A DNA stretch of 64,000 bases from Solea solea (Eukaryota; Chordata; Actinopteri; Pleuronectiformes; Soleidae), in assembly GCF_958295425.1 (NCBI RefSeq), contig NC_081141.1, positions 22,122,884 to 22,186,883 on the forward strand, in the 5' to 3' direction. The notes under the pieces are model-generated. The model was not told where the DNA came from, searched no databases, and saw only the letters and a program-made list of their open reading frames with translations. This document shows positions 54,896 to 64,000 of this stretch, piece after piece; the first letter of the stretch is position 1; every line of letters begins with the position of its first letter. Both the position numbers and the translations under genes were made by a program.

Positions 54896-56064
54896 TACTC
54901 ACCTGCTTGAATTCTGTAGTAATTGTGAAAGTTGTGTTCATTTTTGTTCACGTTAAGATCTGAGTTTGACATTTAAAGGTAAATTTATACACGAAATGCA
55001 GTTAATGTCAAAGACCTCATTTCCATGTTCTCGCCACTTGTGCACGTACACATCCCAGACCCTCGGAGAGCACAGAGGCAGAGTGAGAGTTGAGACCGGT
55101 GTCTATAATTCATATTTGTCTTGTATAATAACTGCTTGTCATAGCAGAATACTGCTGCGTGTGGTGGAATATAAAAAAAAATTCCATTTTATTTCATTTC
55201 CATAACTCCAGTCTGCAAATTGCAAAATATTACTATGCTAATAGCAGCTAGGACTACAGCCCTGCTGTTTCTTTTTTTAAATATAAACTGAAAGAAAACA
55301 CAATGAAACACAGAAAGTGTCAGAATAATCAATGGTAAACTGTTTACTAAAGCTGCCCGTGTTGCATTGTGGTCTCGTTATTTGATTACAGCAGTATTTC
55401 ACTTTTAAAACGAAACCAAATCTGAAGCAGAGAGCAGTGACATGCATGGCGATGAGGCAGAGGAGGAGGAAAATGGATGTGTGTGTGTGTGTGTGTGTGT
55501 CGTATGACTGACTGATACGTCTGACCGTAACCTCTGCCCCAGAATGCTATGGACACCTGTCTTCCCACGCAGGATCCTTCAGGACTTCCCTGTTCAATGC
55601 AGACCTGATTTATTAGACCCCAAGGGCTCCCTCTCTTTTGCTTTTTGTTCTCCCCTTCCTTCCTCTTACTCACTCTCTGAAGCGCACACACACACACATG
55701 CAGACAACGATCATCCTGAAGGGCCACGGAGAGGAAAAGAGAGAAATGGCTTCTGTCATTTTTCCTCTTTTAACTCGGCCTCTGCAGCAGTCTCTGTCAC
55801 ACAGGCCCCTGAGGGGAGGACATCAAACAAAGGAAAAACCTTTCACACTTTATTGTCTTTTACCACCGAGAGCTCATATCTCTTTTCTCACTCTGTCTCC
55901 ACTTTCTTTCTTCTTTTTTTTTTTACACTTCTCTCATATTCCTCCCATCCATCTTTGTTCCCCCATGTCCGTAGTGTCTGCGCATCTCTTTCTAAATCTA
56001 TATTTTATAAAGTTTGACGTTTTGACAACGCCCTTTCACTCTGAAAAATACAGAGGCGGGCAAA
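54896..56064. other. Noncoding stretch
   Basis: GT array at about 55477-55500 and pyrimidine-rich sequence at 55620-55960. The 246-codon frame at 55638-56378 is explained as an artefact because it crosses the G25 run and the SINE. No gene seen. Confidence 0.5.
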
Positions 56065-56089
56065 GGGGGGGGGGGGGGGGGGGGGGGGG
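56065..56089. repeat. G25 homopolymer
   Basis: Twenty-five G residues, preceded by GGCGGGCAAA. It is a potential G-quadruplex and a likely site of length error in assembly. Confidence 0.9.
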
Positions 56090-56212
56090 AAATGGGGCAG
56101 AGCTGGAGGGAGACCGAGGGAGTCTCACCTGTGCTGAAAATATGCAAATGTCACCACAGGTTTCAACCAACATGTGTGTGCAGTTCAAAGACAGCACAGT
56201 GGACATATACAC

Positions 56213-56550
56213 ATATAAAGGTAGCACTCTTGCCTTCTTCTTTGCAGCAAGAAGACCCGGGTTGGAACAAAGGCCTTTCTGCATGGAGTTTGCATGGTTT
56301 CTCCGGGTTCTCTGGTTTCCACCCACAGTCCAAAAACACGCAATATGGGGATTTGGTCAATTGCACGCTTTAAAGTGACCGTAGGTGTGAGAGTGAATGG
56401 TTGAATGGTTGTTTGTCTCTATATGTGGTCCTGCATAGACTGGCACACTGTCCAGGGTGTGACCCCGCCTATGTCAGCTGAGATTGGCACAGCAACCCCC
56501 TCCCACAACCCGCCTGTGGAGGATTAGGTGGTAGAAAATGGATGGATGGA
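56213..56550 (+). mobile_element. tRNA-derived SINE with (ATGG)n tail, best copy in the window
   Basis: The head AAGGTAGCACTCTTGCCTTC has an A-box-like part, and ACCCGGGTTGGAACAA a decayed B box. The body has GGAGTTTGCATGG, CCCACAGTCCAAAAACACGC and TGTGAGAGTGAATGG, then CTGTCCAGGGTGTGACCCCG and GTCAGCTGAGATTGGC. The 3' end is GAAAATGGATGGATGGA. This is the reference copy for the fragments at 25160, 26581, 33610 and 34834. Confidence 0.8.
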
Positions 56551-56639
56551 TATTTATAGGTGCTTAATGTCAAACAAACATATGATGAAAGGGTTTGTCT
56601 TAAACGTTCTCATGATATACACACATTCCTCAGAGGTGA

Positions 56640-57010
56640 ACACTTGATTTTACATGATTTCGACTAAATATCCGCACACGTCGCGCGCAGCAAAGTGCGC
56701 AGACCCTGACGTACTCGCGCGTCAGGGTCCTGTAGTATCCCACTCCGCCATCTGGTGGCGGTACAAGTCTGGACGCACAACGAACATTGCTACAGCTGCC
56801 TTGAACACGTCTGGTTCAAGCGGCTCACAGTTGAAGGTCCGTTGGGCAGAGGGGGTCAGGCTGTCGCTCAGGTTGAGGCTCAGGGGACTGTCCTTGGCGA
56901 CTACTTCTTCATGTTGTTTTTCTGCTTAGTGCAAATTCAGGTCGCGCATGCGCTCTCCGCGCACGGCCAACGCTCTCTTTGCGTGTTGATGACACAATTC
57001 GTCATGCGCA
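56640..57010. other. CpG-dense block with a 10-bp hairpin, function unknown
   Basis: Unlike its surroundings this block keeps many CpGs (ACGTCGCGCGCAGC near 56678, GGTCGCGCATGCGC near 56940, CGCGCACGGCC near 56958). GACCCTGACG at 56702-56711 and its exact inverse CGTCAGGGTC at 56720-56729 form a stem with an eight-base loop. CCATCTGGTGGCGG at about 56748-56761 resembles a CTCF core. A 128-codon frame (56755-57141) and a shorter frame on the other strand exist, but neither resembles a known family. It could be an unmethylated promoter-like island or a young GC-rich mobile element. Confidence 0.4.
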
Positions 57011-58558
57011 CGGTGCACGTTGGGAGCTGGAAGTATACCGAGGCCTTTAACAAGCATGTGAATGCACAGAGTGTTGATGTCAGAGAAGTCCTCACACACA
57101 CACTCACACTCACACACACTCAGGGCCTGGGCAGGGGTTAACAGAAATGCCTCGGAGCGACTTTCATCTGAGGTTAACTGTTTCCCTGTGGACTTCCTGC
57201 CCTTTAGCAGGCAGCAGAATTTCTCCGAGTGAAGTTGCTCACAGCATCATTATTTTTCATCCTCCGTGCAGGAAACAGAGCGGCTTGACACAGCTGGTAT
57301 CTTCTGGTCTGAGTTGGGGGTTTGACTAATCAATGCCATTGAGGAAGATCAATCCTGCTGTGAGTCTCTCTGCGGTTTCCACTCAGCGTTCACGAGTGTG
57401 TGTGTGTGTGTGTGTGTGTGTGTCATGATGGTTCCTGGTTCATGGCATTTAACTGTTAGAAGACCTAATGGGAGACCTTCAGACGACGGCTATCAGGAGC
57501 TACACACTGGGTTTAGCACAATCTGTTAGACACTCTGCACATATCGGTGCATATGTGAGTGTGTCTGGGGTTTTTTTTGTCCTTGAATATAAAGGTATAT
57601 GTGTGTGTGTGTGTGTGAGTGTGAATATAAGCACTGCACCCAGGTGCAATGCCTGGAGGTTGGCGTGTCCCCAAACCCCAGCACAGAAATAAGGTCATAT
57701 TTGAAAATTGTGTCAGAGGAAGAAAATGGAGATAGAAATAGAGCTGGGAGGTATTTTTTATGTAAATTACAATCATCCGCTGAATTAGAAATGTAGATTT
57801 GCAGCTGGAAATGTCAATATGATTCACTCAGCAGCACAAAAATGAGACTGGGAGGTTTGGATAATTTGGAAAAAAGTGATGCAGATGCATTTCGATTGAA
57901 CGGATTCTTGTCAGGCAGAATATCATGTTTATTACTGTATTTCATTTTCTATTTAATTAGTGTCTATTATAAGGAAACGGAAACACAGGATCCCAGCCTT
58001 TAAACTCCTCATGGAGAGATAAGGAAACATATTATAGTCGACGAGAGACCACTTTCACTGTCATGTGTTTCACAATGGGACGAAAGCACCGTTTTAAATG
58101 GAGGTAGAGACGACGAGGTGACACTGAATGGAGATTACAAAGAACACCTGTGAGGACCTTTCCCTTTCTCTGCTGCCTCGCTCTGATTGCTGTATGATGA
58201 CGTGGGCGTGGGTGTGAAGGAAAACTTGTAAAAATAACCAAGCCCACACACACACACACACACACACAGACACACAAAGACACTGCAGCTCCACAGACAC
58301 CCACACAAACATGTACAGACACAATGGAGTCTGGCTATTTCTCAACAGTCAGGCCTTGAGGAAAGCGGTGTAAATCATGTGTCGCAAATATTTCTGGTGC
58401 ACTGCCCGATGTTCCATCTGAATAAGTCATCAATTAGATTTTCATGCGACTGATTTTTCTTCTGTCTTCTGCAGCTTGTGTTTGTCCTCGGCTTTGTTTT
58501 GTGAACTGAAGAAAAATCCAAAATGTAAGAAAGGAACCCCTCAAGAGACGCATGCTTA
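57011..58558. other. Noncoding stretch with GT/CA arrays
   Basis: GT arrays at 57396-57422 and 57599-57617; CA array at 58246-58267. No gene seen. Confidence 0.5.
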
Positions 58559-59185
58559 CCACTTTATTAGGTACACCTGCGGTCTTCTGCTGCTGCTGTA
58601 GTCAAGTTGCTTAAAGGTGTTACAGTTGGCTTTCTGTCGCGTTGGACTAGTCTGACCCATTTTTCAGCCCGTTCTCCATGAGACATGAAGATGGGTGTGT
58701 TTGAAACTCTCAGTAGATGAGCAGCTTCCTTTATTTTAACCCATTTATTCACCAATTTAACTGAAAAAAAGACAAGATTGACAGATAATGTGACACAGCA
58801 ACACATAATTAAACACAACAAATCCAGGCAGAACAAACAGGGGGAATTAATCTAATTTAAAAAAGAAAACAAACAAACAAACGAACAAAGAAATACGGAC
58901 ACAACGGACACAAATACTAGGTTATTTGTGTCTGTTTGGGAACAATTTGGCCGTGTGAAGTTTTCAGCAACACATTTAACGCGTTAAATATGTGTTAAAA
59001 TCAATACAAATATAACAAAAATCAGAGCAGCAGGTTCTGAAATACTCAAACCAACCCGTCAAAGTCACTTTCTTCCTCATAGTGATGCTGGCTTTGATCA
59101 TGAATGTGCTGAGTTGCTGCCATGTGATTGGCTGATTAGATATTTGTGTTAACGAGCAGATTAACAGGTGTACCTAATAAAGTGG
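58559..59185. mobile_element. Tc1-like nonautonomous element with perfect 21-bp terminal inverted repeats
   Basis: CCACTTTATTAGGTACACCT(G) at 58559-58579 is exactly inverted at 59165-59185. Inside the right end GTTGCTGCCATGTGATTGGC and TGATTAGATATTTGTGTTAA are shared with the relic at 52797-53606. The middle (about 58740-58990) is A-rich and unlike the family, so the transposase region has been deleted or replaced. Confidence 0.85.
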
Positions 59186-59189
59186 CCCG

Positions 59190-61378
59190 GGCAGTGTGCG
59201 TCGTAATTGTACATCTGGCCCTCATTCCTCTTGTTTATATGACACGCGTTACAAATGTGCCTGAATTCATTAGACTTATACTGATTATCATATTGAATCA
59301 ACGCTCGACGCTGATGAATGGTCCACTGTCACTGCTCATTTTCTGTTTTTTGCCAAACTGAGTTAAATGAGGAAATTAGGCCGGAGAATGAATCCTGATG
59401 GATGACGTCTTTTGAACTTCAATTGTGCGTGGAGCCATGTGCTCTTATCCACAACAATAAACGGTGAAACCGGCCTTTCCTGTTTGACCGCAAAACATTT
59501 TAGAGAGAAGGACTCATACATATTCTGCTACGACACTTTCTTACAGTATCTGGAAAAAAAGTGTAACCATGCAAATATTTAATTTTAAGCACTCAGATTT
59601 CACGTTCTCACATTTTCGCTGCTGCAGCTCTAACAGCCGCTCTGTTGTTAAAGGGGTTTTGGACACTTTGCCCACTCACCCCAGCCTTCACCCGGCCTGG
59701 GTGGGCCCCCGCTGCAGGGTGCCAGGCGGGGTGTCTGTCTGTGGGCCAGCGACACATTTTTGAATTGACATACTGTTTAAAAATGGATCTGTCTAAATTA
59801 TTCAGTCTGTTATTTTAGTGTCAGCGTTCGGCGATGATGTCTGGTTGTCACGGAAACGTGGTCCCATGATCCTCAGCCCACAGCTGAGTCCCCTCCTTTG
59901 GAGGAGGAGGAGGAGGAGAAGGAGGAGCACTGAAGCGGCAGAAAATGTGGTAAAGAATAAACACTGTCACTCCATGTGAAAACGAGTATGGAGAGAAAAA
60001 TAAAGAGAGAGAAAAAGGTTTTTTAAAAAAACTGTATTCAATAATAATGAAATCATGTATATCATCTACTTTGGACCTGATATTTCATCTCAAGCAAAAC
60101 TCAGACTCTCATGAGGCTCAAAATGTCCATTTTTTCTTATTACAAACAACAGCTGCTGCCATTTTCGCTCGGCCAAAAAGAAAATGTAGTCGTCAACTAT
60201 TTCCGTTTCCTTCTAGTCTATGACTACTTCTCCAAACGCTTTTAATAAAGTGCTAAATCTCCCAAATAACGTGGGTTATTTTGAACAGAAAAAAACAATG
60301 AAGATTGGAAAATGACAGCGCCCGGGAGAGATTTTTTTTCTTTATACGGCAGTAGGAGGAAGAGATTACCCAGGACTACAAAAATGATATAACACACTGT
60401 AATACTAGTATAGGGAGTGGAGAAAATATAATTATTGTCTGGATCTCATGAATATAAACAGGCAGGTGTGTGTGTGTGTTTTTTCTTCTGTTTAAACACA
60501 CACACATGCTGGTTTTACATTCTTTGTGTGGACACTCATGGACATAATGCATTCCCTAGCCCCTTAAACCAGGTCTTAATCCTCATAAAAGCCTGTTAAA
60601 GTTGTGTGGACCAGCCAAAAACGGCCTACTTGAGACATGTACACACACACACACACACACACATGCAGGTGTGTGCAGCTGTCGTCTCTTCCTTAGGACA
60701 CTGCATCTGCAACTTGAATTCATTTGCACAGATAAAGCAAAGTGTTATCCCTGAAGTAAATACTTAACCCCAACCTTAACCTATAACCACACTTCAAATC
60801 TTAGCCCCTGAACTTCACCAGTTCCTCAGGTTTTGATCTCCATGAGGTCTACTGGCCCTGGCAAGGGGAGTGTTTATGCCAGAAAAAGGTCCTAATACAA
60901 GCATACGCGCACACACACACACACACACATTACTGGAGAATGGGTCCCAGGCTTCAGCGGTCATGCTTTATGGATCTCCAGTGAGACATGAACACATGGA
61001 AGAGTCATCTCTAGCTTACAGCTGCTGGTGTGGAGTTTCTCTCCATCTCCCACTGAGATTGTCTCTGTGATGAGATGCCGCATCTGGGAGCTGGCACTTC
61101 GCTCTCTGGACACTTATCTGCAAAGAAAAAAAAGAAAGCACCCTCCCCATTCATTATAAGTATGTTCTTGCTGTGTTATCCACATGAACCTGAACATCTG
61201 CTTGTATGTATGTACGTACGTGAGTGTGTAGAGTAAACAATTCTTTGTGAGCGATGAGGCTTCTGAAGCTGCTGGAGCTGCTGAGGCAGAGAAACGTCTG
61301 TGTGAGCAGCTGGGAAATCAGACTGGGGGATTCTTTCCTCCGCCTAAACGCTGAGATTTACACGCTGCCCAAAGCCCA

Positions 61379-61416
<38 letters not shown>

Positions 61417-62000
61417 CGCGCGTTCCAAGACAGAACATGCATATGCATGCAATCATGCTCTCTCTCTCTCTCTCTCTCTCTCGTGCACACAAAGGATTCT
61501 TCCACTTGCACAGCTTGCGTCACACTTTTCAGGTCATTTCATCATCTGTTAGTCATTTTTCTCCGTGAGCTTTTCACCTTAAACAAACAGCCATAATAAA
61601 CTCACTGATTTATTCTGAAAGAGAAAAAGTCGAGGAGGAGAAAAGGAGCCTTTGTGTACAAATTGGTTCTTGTTTGAGCAGCTCACTTGTGATATAACAT
61701 CCCTGCCTCCCTTTTCACGTCACTGGGCACCCACTCAGTTACAGTAGCAGCGTTTTAAGCCTCATTTAGGCACTGAAATTGACAGATTCCGCCCCGGGTT
61801 CTTTCTTTGTACAGAACATGTATTTAAATAATGGTTCTGGGTTTTTTTTTTTTTTGAAGCATGTTTTTTGAGGCACTGAGTGACACACCCTGTGTCGAGA
61901 ACTAACACGAGACACAGAGGCTCGCTCTCACTCACGTGCTCCGCCCCCATTGGGCGAGTTCATTAATATTAGTGGAAAAGTAACAGGAGCCTCGACTCGA
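59190..62000. other. Noncoding stretch
   Basis: (GGA)n at about 59899-59921. Reversed GAGGACC/GGTTAGG copies lie at about 60460-60665 and 60740-60930, each attached to CA or GT arrays (60465-60480, 60641-60662, 60909-60929). (CA)n at 61381-61414 and (TC)12 at 61459-61482. No gene seen. Confidence 0.5.
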
Positions 62001-62007
62001 GGCGATT

Positions 62008-62260
62008 GTGCAACACCTCGTAGACGTGCATCACACAATAAACAGGTGTTGGAATCCGATTCCAGCTGCAGTAAGAGAATTTACTACCTTCAGTTTATTT
62101 AAAACACATCTCTTGATTTTATGTGAATATGTGTCACATTTAATGCTTTTTTCAATATTTATTTGCAATCCTGTGTTTTTCTGCGGATTGTCATTCATGC
62201 TGTGCATTGTTTGATGGTTTGTTATTATTCGTATTTCTTGTTTTTGTAGCCTTTTGGCTA
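62008..62260 (+). pseudogene. Fragment of a LINE reverse-transcriptase protein C-terminus
   Basis: The + strand frame reads CWNPIPAAVREFTTFSLFKT followed by HLL. This fits the very common C-terminal motif of vertebrate L2/CR1-like ORF2 proteins (WN.LP...R...SL..FK..LKTHLF). The frame stops at 62212-62214, and no upstream reverse transcriptase domain is recognisable. It is a 5'-truncated remnant, as usual for these elements. Confidence 0.6.
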
Positions 62261-64000
62261 ATTCTGGCATATGTTCATCAATACGCGTTTCATTTCAAAT
62301 CTCAAAATTACATCTGCTGAAGTCTATGATATCTTAAAAATGTGTTTCCTGCTTTATCTCATCATTAGACAGCCTTTTTTTTTTTTGACGGGAAACTTAA
62401 GTTTGTGTGACATTTGTAAACTGCTCACTCCCTGCACCAAAGCCCATACAGAAAATCTGCAATTTTACATCATGGTACAGAGGAGTTGTTGATCGACTGC
62501 TGCCTCCATCAGTATAAAAAAGTGTCATTATGTGACTTCTGTGATTGAAGAACTTCTTCTAGGTTGATATAAATAACATAAACCGATCAAACTCAGCAGC
62601 TGTAGCTCAGCAGCACCTGTGTCCCTGTCAGCTAAAGTGATGATTTTTCTCTACTGACTTTGGTGGGAAAGAGTGACGGGTATACAAACTTCACTTTCCT
62701 GCTGGGAAAACTTATTTTTCAAATATCAGCCATGTTTTCAGGGAGAACAACCACATTTCAAACACCCTTAAATGACTTTTTAAGTGTTTTTCAGCATAAG
62801 AAAGTTTGTTCACTGTCACCAAAATAACTTTTTCTGAAAAATTTGCCACAGAATCACAGCCAACAGCAACACAGGATCATACACTGAGCCAACTGGCACT
62901 GGGTGGAGACATAAGGTGAGCGTGTATATACATATACTATATACTAAAGAGAGCAAGACCTGGACAAGTACTTATCGGCACAGGAAACCCTCACAGCAAC
63001 ACAAGTCTGAAAGAACTGAATACGAAAATAAAACGGGAAATATCCAACAATGACTAAAACATTAGAAAAGTTTCAGCGACGCACACAGCTGAGGACTTAC
63101 TGCCAGTCAGGATATGTTAATTCCCACAGCAGCCATTTAGAGACATGCAGCCTGCTGTCTTCACAGTGTGACTCCAAATCCCACTGTCCCCATCATGCTT
63201 TCATGCCTACCTGTCAGCAGAGCACAGCTCCTTACACCTGCGGCAGACTGCGCTGGTGTGTGTGTGCGCGTGCGTGTGTGTGTGTGCGTGTGTGTGCGTG
63301 TACACGCTCATGTGTGTGTTTGTGTTTACCCACAGAGGAGCTTACTGTGCGAGCACATTCACAGCCAACATGTCTGACAAGCCTAATGAATCTCCAGCGT
63401 ACAGCTACCTGCCAGCTCTCTCTTGTTCTGTCTTGTCTTCATTGTTCTCTCACTCTACCATCCTGCACCCCCCCCCGCCCCCCCCACCTCTCCCACCACC
63501 AGCACCAGCACCTCTCGCTGTTCGTCTGCTTAAACCAACACTGTCACTCTCACTCAGTGCGTTTCCATGCACAGTGATGTCAAGCTTAATTGGACTACTG
63601 TCCTTGTCCCAGAATACGCGCACGAGCGGGGAATCGATTTATGGGTGATATGCCCCAGTTTCAACTTGTTACCGCTAACCATTTTCCCACTGACCTATCT
63701 AGCTATAAATGATAGGGAACTCTGTCTGTCTGTTAATCGCACAAGTGTCCAACCCTTGGCAGGTGACCTAGTAAGGGCACGAGTGTGTGCAGTGCCGGCT
63801 TTCATGTTGTTTGGATGAGAAATGAGTGACTTATCGGTAGAAATGTGACAGATACTGTATATCCCGAAAAGTGCTGCTTCTGCCCCCCCTCAAAAAGCAG
63901 ACACATAAGCCGTGTTTCCAAAATAACCATCCCTAACCGTTCTATTCTTAACTACCCTTCCGTTGGGGTGGCAGAGTAAAATGGTACGGTACAGTTAGAC
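62261..64000. other. Noncoding right end of the window
   Basis: GT-rich impure array at about 63256-63325 and a C run at about 63470-63485. A repeat related to the left part of 41290-41460 lies at 63558-63665 (GCGTTTCCATGCACAGTGAT, GGTGATATGCCCCAGTTTCA). Frames of 130-175 codons at 63050-63648 pass through these low-complexity tracts. No gene seen. Confidence 0.5.

Noticed and set aside
55638..56378. Longest open frame of the window (246 codons, + strand)
   Set aside because: It runs through a (CA)n piece, pyrimidine-rich sequence, the G25 homopolymer (poly-Gly) and then into a SINE. There is no conserved domain or exon structure.
63050..63648. Overlapping 175- and 130-codon frames at the right end
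   Set aside because: They cross a GT-rich array and a C run, use several frames of the same low-complexity sequence and show no recognisable family.

Overview
This window is ordinary nuclear DNA of a bony fish, most likely an acanthomorph-type teleost. Three split genes with compact GT-AG introns lie in the first 15.7 kb. The remainder is AT-rich and noncoding, crowded with (CA/GT)n microsatellites and decayed teleost-type transposons (Tc1/mariner, hAT, PIF-Harbinger, tRNA-derived SINEs and LINE scraps). No bacterial, viral, CRISPR or operon-like organisation is visible.

Layout of the genes: (1) A seven-exon gene on the + strand (1593-3713) encodes a 303-residue CCDC42/CFAP73-family coiled-coil protein of motile cilia and sperm flagella. 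A perfect ciliary X-box (RFX site) lies 115 bp before its ATG. (2) lix1 on the - strand (9108-4139, six exons, 346 residues) converges on it tail to tail, with 425 bp between the two stop codons. (3) riok2 on the - strand (15712-10951, ten exons, 541 residues) encodes the RIO2 atypical kinase/ATPase of 40S ribosome maturation. All exon phases of the three genes close. The lix1-riok2 neighbour pair is the same as on human chromosome 5q15, which supports calling the first lix1 rather than lix1l. The three genes have unrelated jobs (cilium, limb/mesenchyme regulation, ribosome biogenesis) and share only location.

From about 15.9 kb to 64 kb I find no convincing protein-coding gene. This fits a gene desert; in human the interval beyond RIOK2 toward RGMB is also gene-poor. 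The desert holds hAT-like elements with visible ends (20908-21551, with a perfect 8-bp target duplication; 28200-28847; 37718-37935), a PIF-Harbinger transposase fossil (about 33.8-34.1 kb), Tc1-like copies (52797-53606 with a nested repeat; 58559-59185 with a perfect 21-bp inverted repeat), a mariner-type relic (45151-45412), a Gypsy-like LTR candidate (about 54.5-54.9 kb), SINEs (26581-26860, 56213-56550), and a recurring GAGGACC/GGTTAGG repeat that is regularly joined to GT microsatellites.

A few unexplained stretches could be regulatory or transcribed: a CCAAT-box-rich block ending in a strong splice donor (24480-24800), an exon-like pair (30909-31125), a CpG-dense block with a 10-bp hairpin (56640-57010) and a homeodomain-motif-rich unique block (about 36270-36560). 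I did not find a convincing new biological system. The most interesting signals are the X-box promoter, low-complexity tracts serving as splice-acceptor pyrimidine tracts, a uORF overlapping the lix1 start, a frame-neutral riok2 intron, and dated nested transposon insertions.
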